This document shows positions 27,290-36,351 of a stretch of DNA of 64,000 nucleotides, in pieces. Position 1 is the first letter of the stretch, and the number at the start of each line of letters is the position of its first letter. Below the pieces are notes generated by a model that worked only from the letters and a program-made list of their open reading frames with translations, was not told where the DNA came from and did no database searches. Origin of the DNA: Pseudoduganella ginsengisoli (GTDB lineage Bacteria > Pseudomonadota > Gammaproteobacteria > Burkholderiales > Burkholderiaceae_D); the NCBI RefSeq assembly GCF_009720865.1, contig NZ_WNLA01000004.1, positions 186,001 through 250,000 of the forward strand. Direction: 5' to 3'. The position numbers and the translations under genes are program-made.

Positions 27290-28117
27290 TTAAACGCCGC
27301 GCAGCAATTCGTTGATGCTGGTTTTCGAACGGGTCTGCGCATCGACGCGCTTGACGATCACCGCGCAATACAGGCTGTACTTGCCGCACGACGAAGGCAG
27401 GTTGCCCGATACCACGACGGAACCTGCCGGTACGCGGCCGTACGTCACTTCGCCGGTGGCGCGGTCGTAAATCTTGGTCGACTGGCCGATGTACACGCCC
27501 ATCGAAATCACGGAGTTTTCTTCCACGATCACGCCTTCGACGATTTCCGAGCGGGCGCCGATAAAGCAATTGTCTTCGATGATGGTCGGGTTGGCTTGCA
27601 TAGGTTCCAGCACGCCGCCAATACCCACGCCGCCGGACAGGTGCACGTTCTTGCCGATCTGCGCGCACGAACCGACCGTGGCCCACGTATCGACCATCGC
27701 GCCTTCATCGACGTACGCGCCGATGTTGACGTAGGAAGGCATCAGCACCACGTTTTTCGCGATGAACGAGCCACGGCGCGCGACGGCTGGCGGCACCACG
27801 CGGAAGCCGCCTTTCTGGAAGTCTGCTTCCGTGTAGTTGGCGAACTTGGTTGGCACTTTGTCGTAGAACTGCATGGTGCCGTCCGATGGCAGCACCACGT
27901 TGTTTTCCAGGCGGAACGACAGCAGCACGGCTTTCTTGATCCACTGGTTCACGACCCAGGTGCCGGTATCTTTTTGCGCCACGCGCAGCGAGCCATCATC
28001 CAGGCCGGCCAGCACGTGCGACACGGCGTCGCGCACTTCAGCCGTGGCATTGGCCGGGTTGATCTCTGCGCGGTTTTCCCATGCTTGTTCAATGATTTGT
28101 TGCAGTTGTTGGGTCAT
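27290..28117 (-). CDS. dapD: Tetrahydrodipicolinate N-succinyltransferase
   Basis: 275 residues, the standard DapD length. An N-terminal helical domain ([20 protein letters not shown]) precedes a left-handed parallel beta-helix of hexapeptide repeats ([32 protein letters not shown] and following). The C-terminal part is also typical. It transfers succinate from succinyl-CoA to tetrahydrodipicolinate, the step before DapC in lysine and peptidoglycan precursor synthesis. It starts 11 bases after dapC. Confidence 0.96.
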   Translation of the reverse strand: MTQQLQQIIEQAWENRAEINPANATAEVRDAVSHVLAGLDDGSLRVAQKDTGTWVVNQWIKKAVLLSFRLENNVVLPSDGTMQFYDKVPTKFANYTEADFQKGGFRVVPPAVARRGSFIAKNVVLMPSYVNIGAYVDEGAMVDTWATVGSCAQIGKNVHLSGGVGIGGVLEPMQANPTIIEDNCFIGARSEIVEGVIVEENSVISMGVYIGQSTKIYDRATGEVTYGRVPAGSVVVSGNLPSSCGKYSLYCAVIVKRVDAQTRSKTSINELLRGV

Positions 28118-28128
28118 GATGGTCTTCT

Positions 28129-29340
28129 TTACTTGGACAGGTTTTTGCAGAACTGGACGATGCGCTGGGCAGCCTCCAATCCTTCTTCGGTTTCGGCGAC
28201 CAGCGCCATGCGGATACGGTTGCGGCCCGGGCTGATGCCGTGCGCGTCACGCGCGAGGTAGCTGCCGGGCAATACAGTGACATTATATTCGGCGTACAGA
28301 CGCTGTGCGAACTCGGTGTCCGACAGCCCCGTGCGGGACACATCGGCCCACAAATAAAAGCCCGCGTCCGGCAGCGCCACGTCCATCACTTCCTGCATCA
28401 GCGGCGTGATGGCGTTGAATTTCGCGCGGTACTGCGCGCGGTTTTCTTCGACGTGGGTTTCATCGTTCCAGGCCGCGCTTGACGCGGCTTGCACGGGAGG
28501 GCTCATGGCGCCGCCGTGGTACGTGCGGTACAGCAGGAATTTTTTCAGCACGTCGGCGTCGCCGGCGACAAAGCCGGAACGCATGCCCGGTACGTTCGAG
28601 CGCTTCGACAGGCTGGAAAACACCACCAGGCGCGCATACGGGCGTTCGACGGTGGACAGGCCGAGGATATGCGCGGCTTGCAGGGCGCCCAGCGGCGGTT
28701 CGTCGAAGTAAATCTCCGAGTAGCACTCGTCGGCGGCAATGACGAAGTTGTAGCGCTCGGACAAGGCAAACAAGTGTTCCCATTCCGTCAGCGACAGCAC
28801 GGCGCCGGTCGGGTTGCCTGGCGAGCAGACAAACAGCAATTGCGTGCGCTGCCACACTGCTTCGGGAATGCTGTCGTAATCGCAGCCGAAATTGCGGGCC
28901 GGATCGGAGTTGACGAAATACGGTTCGGCGCCGGCCAGGTAGGCCGCGCCTTCATAGATCTGGTAGAACGGGTTCGGCGACACCACGATGGCGTTCGCCG
29001 CAGGATCCACGACGGTTTGCGTCAGCGCGAACAGCGCCTCGCGCGAACCATTGACCGGCAACACTTGCGTGGCCGGGTTCAGCGCCGGCAAGTCATAGCG
29101 GCGCTCCAGCCAGCCGCAAATCGCCTTGCGCAGCGCTTCGTTGCCTACGGTGAGCGGGTAGCTGGCCAGGCCGTCCAGGTTATCGGCCAGCGCTTGCTGG
29201 ATGAATGGCGGCGTCGGATGTTTGGGCTCGCCCATGCCCAGGCTGATGTGTTTATAGGCGGCATTCGGCGTCACTTGCGCGAACAATTGCCGGAGCTTTT
29301 CAAACGGATACGATTGCAGCTTGTCGAGATGTGGATTCAC
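28129..29340 (-). CDS. dapC: Succinyldiaminopimelate transaminase
   Basis: 403 residues, class I/II aminotransferase. Motifs in order: [12 protein letters not shown] near the N-terminus, [15 protein letters not shown] (~94-108), [37 protein letters not shown], and the PLP-binding lysine in [21 protein letters not shown]. The location directly before dapD fits DapC, which supplies N-succinyl-LL-2,6-diaminopimelate. It is the first gene of the dapC-dapD unit, and dapE follows on the same strand after four unrelated genes. Confidence 0.94.
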   Translation of the reverse strand: MNPHLDKLQSYPFEKLRQLFAQVTPNAAYKHISLGMGEPKHPTPPFIQQALADNLDGLASYPLTVGNEALRKAICGWLERRYDLPALNPATQVLPVNGSREALFALTQTVVDPAANAIVVSPNPFYQIYEGAAYLAGAEPYFVNSDPARNFGCDYDSIPEAVWQRTQLLFVCSPGNPTGAVLSLTEWEHLFALSERYNFVIAADECYSEIYFDEPPLGALQAAHILGLSTVERPYARLVVFSSLSKRSNVPGMRSGFVAGDADVLKKFLLYRTYHGGAMSPPVQAASSAAWNDETHVEENRAQYRAKFNAITPLMQEVMDVALPDAGFYLWADVSRTGLSDTEFAQRLYAEYNVTVLPGSYLARDAHGISPGRNRIRMALVAETEEGLEAAQRIVQFCKNLSK

Positions 29341-29466
29341 GGGCGGACCAGAGGCATATTTACAGATCGGAACCAGTGATTATAGCGCCAGCAAGCAATT
29401 GGCGCGCAGGGAACGGCCTATGTGGGGTATTTAATATGGCCAATGGCGGGTTTTTGCATGCAAAAT

Positions 29467-29832
29467 TCACAATTCGCCCCGCAGCGGGCAGTCTGCCATG
29501 TCTTCGCTGAGCCGCCGCAGCAGCCCTTGACGCAGCGCCGCCAGCCCCGCCATGCGGCGGTCGATTTCCTCGACTTTGGCCTGCAGCGCAGCCCGCAGCC
29601 GTTCCGCCGACGTATCGGGCGTAGCCAGCAGCGGCAAATCCGCTTCGATTTCCTTCAGCGTAAAACCCAGCTGCTGCGCCGTGCGGATATAGCGCAGCCA
29701 GTCGACCGCTTCCGGCGGATAGTCGCGGTAGCCATTGCCGCTGCGGCGGGCCGTCAGCAAGCCCCGCTTTTCATAGAAACGCAGCGTATCGCGGCTGATG
29801 CCGGTAGCGGCGGCGATTTCTCCGATTTGCAT
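29467..29832 (-). CDS. MerR-family transcriptional regulator
   Basis: About 121 residues from the ATG at 29832, which begins the conserved MQIGEIAAATGISRDTLRFYEKRGLL winged helix. Upstream in-frame codons encode the promoter region and have no homology. A long dimerisation helix (~75-115) leads to the tail EDMADCPLRGEL. The ADCP cysteine matches the second metal-binding cysteine of CueR, but the first is absent, so classic Cu(I)-type binding is doubtful. The divergent gene has a MerR-type promoter with a 19-20-base spacer and a dyad, which is the likely target. Confidence 0.88.
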   Translation of the reverse strand: MQIGEIAAATGISRDTLRFYEKRGLLTARRSGNGYRDYPPEAVDWLRYIRTAQQLGFTLKEIEADLPLLATPDTSAERLRAALQAKVEEIDRRMAGLAALRQGLLRRLSEDMADCPLRGEL

Positions 29833-29851
29833 GGCGGGCTCCACAAAATGC

Positions 29852-29883
29852 TTGACCTTGGAGTTTACTCCACGGTTTAGCAT
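29852..29883 (+). promoter_or_regulatory. MerR-type promoter with stretched spacer and dyad
   Basis: TTGACC (29852-29857) and a -10-like TTAGCA/TAGCAT (29877-29883) are 19-20 bases apart, too far for ordinary sigma-70 use. The spacer contains the dyad CCTTGGAG...CTCCACGG centred near 29865. This is the textbook architecture of promoters untwisted by MerR proteins. It reads toward the membrane protein gene at 29910 and lies just upstream of the merR-type start, so it may also autoregulate. Confidence 0.8.
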
Positions 29884-29909
29884 GGGTCACTGTTTTTAAG
29901 GAGACTTCC

Positions 29910-30341
29910 ATGATCGCTTCCCCTGCCTTTCGCCGCATCGTCCGCGCCAGCGCCATCTATGACGTGCTGTTGACCTTTCCGTTTGCCACGCCGTGGACGT
30001 TTGCCGCCGCCCATGCGCTGCTGTCGGACGTTAATTCGCAACTGGGCGGCGCACCGTTGCCCGCGTTTGAACCGTTTCATCTATTGATGGCGTGCCTGAT
30101 GGGCAGCGTCGTCATGGTCTGGTCCGTGCTGCGCATCCGCGATCCGCAGCCGCTGTATGGCCGCTACGACGCCTGCGCGCGCCTGCTGTTTTCCACGTGG
30201 ATGTTCTGGACGTGGATGCAGACGGGGGCGCCGCTGCTGTGGCTGTTCATCGTGCCGGAATTCGTGTGGTTCATTGCGCAGTCGCTGCCCGTGCGCGCTG
30301 CCGCATCGGCTCAAGGTAAGATGACCGGCGTTGCCGCTTGA
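29910..30341 (+). CDS. Small membrane protein under MerR control
   Basis: 143 residues with four likely membrane segments: ~12-30 with YDVLLTFPFATPWTFAAAHAL, ~52-72 LLMACLMGSVVMVWSVL, ~88-107 LLFSTWMFWTWMQTG and ~108-125 LLWLFIVPEFVWFIA. It has a good AAGGAG site before its ATG. I do not recognise the family. It is the only gene directly after the MerR-type promoter, so it is the probable target of the divergent MerR regulator and may respond to the same stress or ligand. Confidence 0.7.
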   Translation: MIASPAFRRIVRASAIYDVLLTFPFATPWTFAAAHALLSDVNSQLGGAPLPAFEPFHLLMACLMGSVVMVWSVLRIRDPQPLYGRYDACARLLFSTWMFWTWMQTGAPLLWLFIVPEFVWFIAQSLPVRAAASAQGKMTGVAA

Positions 30342-30437
30342 AGCCGTGTCGATTTCCTGCCGCGCCGTTCGTCGTGGTGGCAAGGACGCGGGCGGCGCCC
30401 CGTCCTCACCTCGATATCAACCCGAAAGGAATCAGTC

Positions 30438-30935
30438 ATGGCTCACGTACAAAGCATTGTCCCCTGCCTGTGGTTCGACACGCAGGCGGAAGAAGCAGCA
30501 AAGTATTACACGGGCATTTTTGACGGCGGACGCATTACACAAGTCAGTTATTACACGGAAGCCGGGCAGGAACACCATGGCAAGGCACCCGGCACCGTGC
30601 TGACGGCGGAATTTGAAATCAATGGCCAGACTTTCACGGCATTGAATGGCGGCCCGCAATTTAAATTCAATGAAGCCGTGTCGTTCCAGGTCATGTGTGA
30701 AAGCCAGCAGGAAATCGACCGCTACTGGGCGCGGCTGGGCGAGGGCGGCGATCCGGCCGCGCAGCAGTGCGGCTGGCTGAAAGACAAATTCGGCGTGTCG
30801 TGGCAAATCGTGCCGCGCGTGCTGATCGAAATGCTGAAGGATTCCCAGTCGCCGCGCGCGCAGCGGGCGCTGGTGGCCATGATGGGCATGAAAAAGCTCG
30901 ATATCGCCGCGTTGCAGCGTGCCTACGCCGGGTAG
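30438..30935 (+). CDS. VOC-family protein, PhnB-like
   Basis: 165 residues. The pattern SIVPCLWFDTQAEEAAKYYTGIF...GRITQVSYYTEAG, GTVLTAEFEINGQTFTALNGGPQFKFNEAVSFQV, and DKFGVSWQIVPRVL is that of the PhnB/'3-demethylubiquinone-9 3-methyltransferase' VOC subfamily, a name that does not imply such activity. An AAAGGA site precedes the ATG. It is followed 47 bases later by a second, unrelated VOC protein. The substrate is unknown. Confidence 0.87.
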   Translation: MAHVQSIVPCLWFDTQAEEAAKYYTGIFDGGRITQVSYYTEAGQEHHGKAPGTVLTAEFEINGQTFTALNGGPQFKFNEAVSFQVMCESQQEIDRYWARLGEGGDPAAQQCGWLKDKFGVSWQIVPRVLIEMLKDSQSPRAQRALVAMMGMKKLDIAALQRAYAG

Positions 30936-30982
30936 CCATGACCGGCGTATGATGACCCTTCCCATCCTGCCAGGAGATCCCC

Positions 30983-31372
30983 ATGCAAGCGCAACCCCTC
31001 ATTGCCGTGTCGGACGTTCCCGCCAGCAGCCGCTGGTATCAAACTTTGCTGGCGGCCCGCAGCGGCCACGGCGGCCGTGAATATGAACAAATCATGCACG
31101 GCGACCGCATGATCCTGCAATTGCACCGGTGGGATGCGCATGGCCACGCCCATCTGGGCGATCCGGAATCGCGGCCGTACGGTAACGGCGTGCTGCTGTG
31201 GTTTTGGACGGAGGATTTCGACGACGCCGTCGAGCGCGTGGCGGCGCTGTCGGCTACGGTGCTGGAAGGGCCGAAGGAAAATACCAATGCATCGCACCGG
31301 GAAATCTGGATCAGGGATCCGGATGGCTATGTCGTGGTGATTGCCGGCCCATACGGCGACGTGGGGATGTAA
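30983..31372 (+). CDS. VOC-family protein (glyoxalase/bleomycin-resistance-like)
   Basis: 129 residues with one VOC domain: AQPLIAVSDVPASSRWYQTLLAA at the N-terminus, a metal-ligand-like H in LQLHRWDAHGHAH, E in the last strand, and IRDPDGYVVVIAGPYGD at the end. An AGGAG site lies before the ATG. The stop codon directly abuts the stop of the convergent M19 peptidase gene. Substrate unknown; a resistance role cannot be claimed. Confidence 0.85.
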   Translation: MQAQPLIAVSDVPASSRWYQTLLAARSGHGGREYEQIMHGDRMILQLHRWDAHGHAHLGDPESRPYGNGVLLWFWTEDFDDAVERVAALSATVLEGPKENTNASHREIWIRDPDGYVVVIAGPYGDVGM

Positions 31373-32377
31373 TTACCCATGCCACGTTTGCTGCGCCACG
31401 CGCAGCATATTGCCGCCCATGACCAGCGCCGCTTCGGCGTCCGTCATGCCCACGTTGCGCAATTCTGATGCCAGTGTGCGCCACATGTCCGGCGCGACAA
31501 ACGTGGGCGGCGCATCGTTGCTGTAGCCGGCCGATGCGGGCCACCAATACGACGGATCGAATTCACCCGGCGGCGTATCGTCCAGCCCTGGCTCGGAAAA
31601 GCAGATGTCGGTGCCGATGCCCACGTGTTCGATGCCTGCCACGCCGGCAAGGTAAGCAGCGTGGCGCGCCACATCGGCAGCCGATGGCGCCGTCGTGCCG
31701 AGGAACCACGACAGGCCCGACACGCACACGACACCGCCCGTGGCTGCGCAGGCGCGGATTTGCTCGTCCGTGATATTGCGGCCATGCTGCGCCAGCGCAT
31801 ACGGATTCGCATGGCTGAACACGACGGGCTTGCTGGACACTTCCATGATTTCCAGCGATGACAGGCCGCCCGTGTGCGAGCAATCCATGATGATGCCCGC
31901 GTCATTGACGGCCTGCACCATGCGGCGGCCCAGCGGCGTCAAGCCGCGCGGCTCGTCATGGCAACCGCCCGCCACGGAATTATTGCGGTTGTAGGCAAAG
32001 TGGATTTGCCGAACGCCCAGCTGTGCATACAGCGCCACCATGTCCGGCTGGTCCAGCAGCGGCATCGAGCCTTCGAGATCAAAGGTCAGCGCCATCTTGC
32101 CTTCGCGCGCTGCGCGCAGCACGTCGTCCACCGTGGACGCCAGCACATAGCGTTCCGGCTGGGCGGCAATGGTGGCGCGGTAGCCGGCAATCACGGACAT
32201 CACTTGCGATAGCGGGTTCATGTCCGCGCCCACATTCAGCGATGTGTAGTGCACGCCGGCAGCGTGCAGCCGCGCGACCGGCTCAAACGATGCGGCCGGG
32301 TGTTGTGGCAGGCAGGTATGGGCGTCCCAGTGGATCATGTTATCGATTTCGCAATTGGTGAAAGGCGATATTGCCAC
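31373..32377 (-). CDS. Membrane-dipeptidase-family (M19) hydrolase
   Basis: Up to 334 residues from a GTG; an ATG 39 bases further in (32338) is an equally possible start. It has the M19 TIM-barrel signatures: the bridging Glu in ALTFDLEGSMPLL, His in IMDCSHTGGLSS, His in VVFSHANPYAL, and Asp in VGIGTDICF. The first metal motif reads DAHTCLP where the family usually has DGHxDLP, so the second ligand Asp is replaced by Cys. No signal peptide is seen, so it is likely cytoplasmic, hydrolysing dipeptides or similar amides. It is convergent with a VOC gene with no gap. Confidence 0.88.
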   Translation of the reverse strand: MAISPFTNCEIDNMIHWDAHTCLPQHPAASFEPVARLHAAGVHYTSLNVGADMNPLSQVMSVIAGYRATIAAQPERYVLASTVDDVLRAAREGKMALTFDLEGSMPLLDQPDMVALYAQLGVRQIHFAYNRNNSVAGGCHDEPRGLTPLGRRMVQAVNDAGIIMDCSHTGGLSSLEIMEVSSKPVVFSHANPYALAQHGRNITDEQIRACAATGGVVCVSGLSWFLGTTAPSAADVARHAAYLAGVAGIEHVGIGTDICFSEPGLDDTPPGEFDPSYWWPASAGYSNDAPPTFVAPDMWRTLASELRNVGMTDAEAALVMGGNMLRVAQQTWHG

Positions 32378-32462
32378 GGCTCGCCGCTGAAGGGCAAGGA
32401 CATGTTGACTTCCTCGTGTTGACTTCCCTTATACTGGCGGGTTGTTCACGCAGGATTTCAAC

Positions 32463-33725
32463 ATGACCTTTAACACGCTGGGCCTTGCCGCCCCGTTATT
32501 ACATGCCGTGGCCGAAGCGGGCTACACGGAACCGACTGCCATCCAGGCTGCCGCGATACCTGCCGCGCTGCGGGGCGACGATGTGCTGGGCGCCGCGCAG
32601 ACGGGTTCCGGCAAGACTGCCGCGTTCGTGCTGCCGATGCTGCATGCATTGCTGGCGCGCCGCCACTCGCGGGCGCCCGCCGTGCATGGCTTGATCCTGG
32701 CGCCGACGCGCGAGCTGGCGGCACAGGTGGGCGAAGCGATCCGTGCACTGGCCCGGCATTTGCCCGTCCAGGTGAAAGTCGTCACGGTGTTTGGCGGCGT
32801 GTCGGTCAACCCGCAAATGATGGCGCTGCGTGGCGGCGCCGATATCGTCGTCGCTACGCCGGGCCGCCTGCTGGACCTGGTGGACCACAATGCCGTTAAG
32901 CTGGACAAGGTCGCCACCTTGGTGCTCGATGAAGCGGACCGCTTGCTGGACATGGGCTTTGCCGGCGAAGTGCAGCGCATCCTGTCGATGTTGCCGGCCC
33001 AGCGCCAAAGCCTGTTCTTTTCCGCGACGTTCCCGCCCGCCGTGCAAGCGCTGGCGCAAGGCATGCTGCGCAACCCGGTGCGGGCGGAAGTGGCCTCCAC
33101 GCCGGAATCGAAGCCGGACATTGTGCAGCGCGCCATTTCGGTGGATGACGCGCGCCGCGTGCAGTTGCTGCGGCACTTGATCCGTGAGGAAGGGTGGGAG
33201 CGCGTCATGGTGTTCGTCGCCACCAAATATGCGGCAGACCACGTGGCCGACAAGCTGCGCCGCAACGGCATCCACGCGGAAGCCTTCCACGCGGACCACA
33301 GCCAAGGCGCCCGCACGTCCATGCTGGCCGATTTCAAGGTGTCGCACATCCGCGTACTGGTGGCCACGGACGTGGCGGCGCGGGGCATCGATATCGCGCA
33401 ATTGCCGGTGGTCGTGAATTTTGACTTGCCCCGTTCACCGGCCGATTACACGCACCGCATCGGCCGCACGGGCCGCGCGGGCGCCAGGGGGCTGGCGGTC
33501 AGCTTCGTCAGCGCGGCGGCGGAAGCGCATTTCCGCCTGATCGAGAACCGGCAAAAGGTGCGGGTGCCGCGTGAGAAAATCGCAGGCTTTGAACCCGTGC
33601 AGACTGCCGCGCCTGCCGTGCATGCGGCCACCGATACGGTGAATGGCGGCATCAAGGGTAAACGCAAGAGCAAGAAAGACAAGTTGCGGGAGGCGGCGGC
33701 TGCAGCGGCAGAAAAAGGGCAGTAA
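32463..33725 (+). CDS. DEAD-box RNA helicase, RhlE-like
   Basis: 420 residues from the ATG at 32463, which has CAGGA 8 bases upstream. Motifs in order: Q motif (YTEPTAIQAAAIP), AQTGSGKT, PTRELAAQ, TPGRLLDL, LDEADRLLDMGF, SATFPP, ATDVAARGIDI, HRIGRTGRAG. The C-terminal tail is short and lysine-rich (GGIKGKRKSKKDKLREAA). These helicases remodel RNA during ribosome assembly or mRNA decay. RhlE is the closest type by architecture, but the exact member cannot be fixed. Confidence 0.92.
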   Translation: MTFNTLGLAAPLLHAVAEAGYTEPTAIQAAAIPAALRGDDVLGAAQTGSGKTAAFVLPMLHALLARRHSRAPAVHGLILAPTRELAAQVGEAIRALARHLPVQVKVVTVFGGVSVNPQMMALRGGADIVVATPGRLLDLVDHNAVKLDKVATLVLDEADRLLDMGFAGEVQRILSMLPAQRQSLFFSATFPPAVQALAQGMLRNPVRAEVASTPESKPDIVQRAISVDDARRVQLLRHLIREEGWERVMVFVATKYAADHVADKLRRNGIHAEAFHADHSQGARTSMLADFKVSHIRVLVATDVAARGIDIAQLPVVVNFDLPRSPADYTHRIGRTGRAGARGLAVSFVSAAAEAHFRLIENRQKVRVPREKIAGFEPVQTAAPAVHAATDTVNGGIKGKRKSKKDKLREAAAAAAEKGQ

Positions 33726-33730
33726 GTCAG

Positions 33731-34432
33731 CTATAGACCCTTGCTGGCCGCGCCGCTGGTTGTGCCGCTTTCCGTCACCAGCGCCATGCGCCGCCGGACC
33801 TGCGCTGCCGCCTGCATGTCTCCGGCCTTTTCCGCCCGCAGCGCCTGCGCTTGCAGCCACGCCAGCAAGGGCCGCCGCCATCCCTGGCCGGACGCGGTTT
33901 CCACGGCGGACGTCAATAGTGCCGGCGTGCCATGCCCGGCGCGCAAGACTGCGCCGGCCGCCACCAGCCGCGACAACGGATCCGCAATGGCCGCCACGGC
34001 GCTCGAAGCTGCCACGTCATTGGCAGCCGCCAGCGCACTGGCGACGGCGCGGTGCTGTTCCGGCAGCACAGCGCTATCGGCCCGCTGCCCTGACAGGTAA
34101 TCCGCATACGCGACATCCGACGCGGCAGCATCCACGCGCAGGCGCTCAAATCCCGGACACGCTTCAAACACGAGCGCCGCCACTTGCGCCGCGCATCGCG
34201 CCAGCTCGATGCGGATCGCCAGCGACGCCTTGCCCGTGCTGCCTACTTCCTGCCGTGCCCGGGCCAGTTCCGTTTGCGCCACGTTGTCCTTGCCGGACAA
34301 ATACGCGGAAAGAAAGCGCTCTTGCGCACTGTGCGCATTCAATTTCCAGTCCGGCACAGGCGGCCCGCTGCTGCAGGCCGGAAGCGCCATCACCAGTGTA
34401 GAAATGACCAAGGGACGCAGCAGGGTAGTCAT
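33731..34432 (-). CDS. Lipoprotein of the MCE/Mla-like operon
   Basis: 233 residues from the ATG at 34432, which overlaps the MCE gene stop as ATGA and opens a lipoprotein signal: TTLLRPLVISTLVMALPACSSG with lipobox LPAC. The mature part is alanine-rich and helical and I do not recognise its family. Co-translation with an MCE protein and a permease suggests it is the outer- or inner-membrane lipoprotein subunit of the same lipid transporter, comparable in place but not clearly in sequence to PqiC/MlaA-type partners. Confidence 0.75.
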   Translation of the reverse strand: MTTLLRPLVISTLVMALPACSSGPPVPDWKLNAHSAQERFLSAYLSGKDNVAQTELARARQEVGSTGKASLAIRIELARCAAQVAALVFEACPGFERLRVDAAASDVAYADYLSGQRADSAVLPEQHRAVASALAAANDVAASSAVAAIADPLSRLVAAGAVLRAGHGTPALLTSAVETASGQGWRRPLLAWLQAQALRAEKAGDMQAAAQVRRRMALVTESGTTSGAASKGL

Positions 34433-35382
34433 GGCAGTTTGATCTCCGCATCGCGTTTGAATGGCCACTTGCGGTTGATTTCATTGATCAACTGTTCAAT
34501 GCGCCGCAAGTTGGTATCGACGTCGGCGCGCAGCGCGCCCAAGTCCTGCGTGGCAATGCGCGCATTGGCGCCGACCGCTTGCGCCTCTTCCAAAACCGCA
34601 TCCATTTTCTTCAGGCTGGCGCGCGCATCGGCCAGCAAGCCTTTCAATTCCACCACGGCAGCTTGCGTATCCGTCATCACGCCTTGCTTGCCAAACACCC
34701 GCTTGTCCGCATTGCCCACCAGGCTGTCAGCCTTCAGGATCAGTGCATTGGCGTTGCGCAGCAATTGCTGCGCCTTCTGGTCTTCACCGGCAATCAGCCC
34801 CATGGCGCCGCCCGGGCCATTCAAGCGGCCCGTCACGCCTTGCACGTTACGCAAGGTCATGTCCAGCGGGGAATCCGTGGCCGTCAAGTTATTCAAATTC
34901 GCCAGCAAGTCGCGCGCCGCCGTCAGCAATTGCGGCACCTGGCCCGCCATGTCGCCCACCAGTAAATCGCGCGTGGCGCCGTCGGGCAGCGGCGGGTCGG
35001 CTGGAATGCCGGTAAACGCGCGCAGCTTGGCGCCGCCCACCAGGCCCCGTTCCAGCGTAAAGACACTGGATGTGCGCAGCCAGTGCGCATCTTTCTGCGT
35101 GACGTCGACCAGGATGCGCGCCTTGCCATCCTGTCCCAGTTCGATGCGCTGCACGCGGCCGATGGGGAAACCGGCAAACGTCACATCCATGCCCACGCCG
35201 ACGCCATCCGAGTCATCGGCTGTCAGCACCAGCCGCTGCGTGGCGTCGAATGCGCCGCGCGCATACATCAGGTACACGGCCAGCCCGGCCACCAGCACCA
35301 GCATGAGCCCCAGCAGCAGGGCCGCTTTGAGTTCAGCGTTGCGCAATGATGGCGGAAGGGTGGGCGCCGTTGGTTCGTCCAT
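34429..35382 (-). CDS. MCE-domain (MlaD-like) substrate-binding protein
   Basis: 317 residues. A single N-terminal membrane helix (AALLLGLMLVLVAGLAVYLMY, ~20-40) anchors a periplasmic MCE domain (~45-130: LVLTADDSDGVGVGMDVTFAGFPIGRVQRIEL, LERGLVGGAKLRAF). A long helical, coiled-coil-like C-terminal region (~150-310) follows. Such proteins form hexameric rings or tubes that carry lipids between membranes. It starts 7 bases after the MlaE-like permease and overlaps the following lipoprotein gene. Confidence 0.9.
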   Translation of the reverse strand: MDEPTAPTLPPSLRNAELKAALLLGLMLVLVAGLAVYLMYARGAFDATQRLVLTADDSDGVGVGMDVTFAGFPIGRVQRIELGQDGKARILVDVTQKDAHWLRTSSVFTLERGLVGGAKLRAFTGIPADPPLPDGATRDLLVGDMAGQVPQLLTAARDLLANLNNLTATDSPLDMTLRNVQGVTGRLNGPGGAMGLIAGEDQKAQQLLRNANALILKADSLVGNADKRVFGKQGVMTDTQAAVVELKGLLADARASLKKMDAVLEEAQAVGANARIATQDLGALRADVDTNLRRIEQLINEINRKWPFKRDAEIKLP

Positions 35383-35389
35383 AAAATCC

Positions 35390-36328
35390 TCAGTAATAAT
35401 TGCCCATCAGCGAAGCCGCTTCGATCAGCAGCAGCACGGAAAACATGCGCACCATGTCGGACAAGCCATGCACGTGCCGCAGCCGCGCGCTGGCGCCGAA
35501 GTAGGCCGACGCCAGCGGAATCATGCCGACGGCAAAGCTGAACAACACGATCTTCACCATTAAAATCATCGACACGGCGGGGTTGAAAATCTGTCCCACC
35601 ACCCGCGTATAGCCTTGCAAAGCATACGGCGTGAAGCCGTAAATCGACAGGTATGACAGGATCAGCGTCAGTACGCAGCTGACGGCGCCCAGCAGCCATA
35701 CGGCGAACATGCCCGCCATCGCGCGCGGGAAAAATTCGCGCTGCAAGCCGCTGATGCCGCGCAGTTCCGCATCGCCTTCCGCCGCTGCCGCCAGTTCGGC
35801 CGGCGCCGCGGCGGCCGCTGCCTCGGCGGCTTCTCCCAGTGTCGGCTGTGCGGCGCCCGGCGCACGCGCTCCGTGCGCCACCGGGAAACCGCCGCCCTTG
35901 TTGCGTACACTGGCCAGCGCCTGTGCAAATGCGACACCGGCCGGCAAGGTATTGCGCAGCGCGACAAACAGCGCCACCGTCAACGGAATCAATTCCAGCA
36001 CCAGTACCCGCACCACCATTTCCAGCGCATAGCGCGACAAGCCATAGCTGGCCGACGTCACGACAACGATGCGGATGATGACGAGGCTGATGAAGGTCGT
36101 CATCAGTGAAAACCACAGCAGGTGCGGCGCCGTGCCCAGCACGATCTCACGCGCCAGCACGGGCCGCGCGCGCCGGTTGTAGCTGGCCGGCGCCAGCGCC
36201 AGCGTGGCAATCAGTACGGAAAAGTGCAGCAATTGCCACCAGCTGACCAGCCAGTCCAGCGCCCAGCGCTGCATGTCGCGCAGCGGTGCAAAGATGGCCG
36301 GGCCAGGACGGGACGTTGGAGTACTCAT
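35390..36328 (-). CDS. MlaE-family ABC permease
   Basis: 312 residues. It has the MlaE/YrbE fold: N-terminal amphipathic helix, then membrane helices (LVIIRIVVVTSASYG, LVLELIPLTVALFVALR, MFAVWLLGAVSCVLTLILSYLSIYG, and MILMVKIVLFSFAVGMIPLASAY near the end). A non-hydrophobic insertion at ~145-205, rich in Ala and Glu, interrupts the usual helix pair and is unusual. MlaE permeases move phospholipids with an MlaF ATPase and an MlaD-type MCE protein. MCE and lipoprotein genes follow, but no ATPase gene is present in the set. Confidence 0.88.
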   Translation of the reverse strand: MSTPTSRPGPAIFAPLRDMQRWALDWLVSWWQLLHFSVLIATLALAPASYNRRARPVLAREIVLGTAPHLLWFSLMTTFISLVIIRIVVVTSASYGLSRYALEMVVRVLVLELIPLTVALFVALRNTLPAGVAFAQALASVRNKGGGFPVAHGARAPGAAQPTLGEAAEAAAAAAPAELAAAAEGDAELRGISGLQREFFPRAMAGMFAVWLLGAVSCVLTLILSYLSIYGFTPYALQGYTRVVGQIFNPAVSMILMVKIVLFSFAVGMIPLASAYFGASARLRHVHGLSDMVRMFSVLLLIEAASLMGNYY

Positions 36329-36351
36329 GCGGGCAATGGTAGCACCGCCTT

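Noticed and set aside
30438-31372. Fosfomycin or bleomycin resistance genes
   Set aside because: The VOC fold alone does not support resistance, and the specific metal and substrate residues of those enzymes cannot be confirmed.
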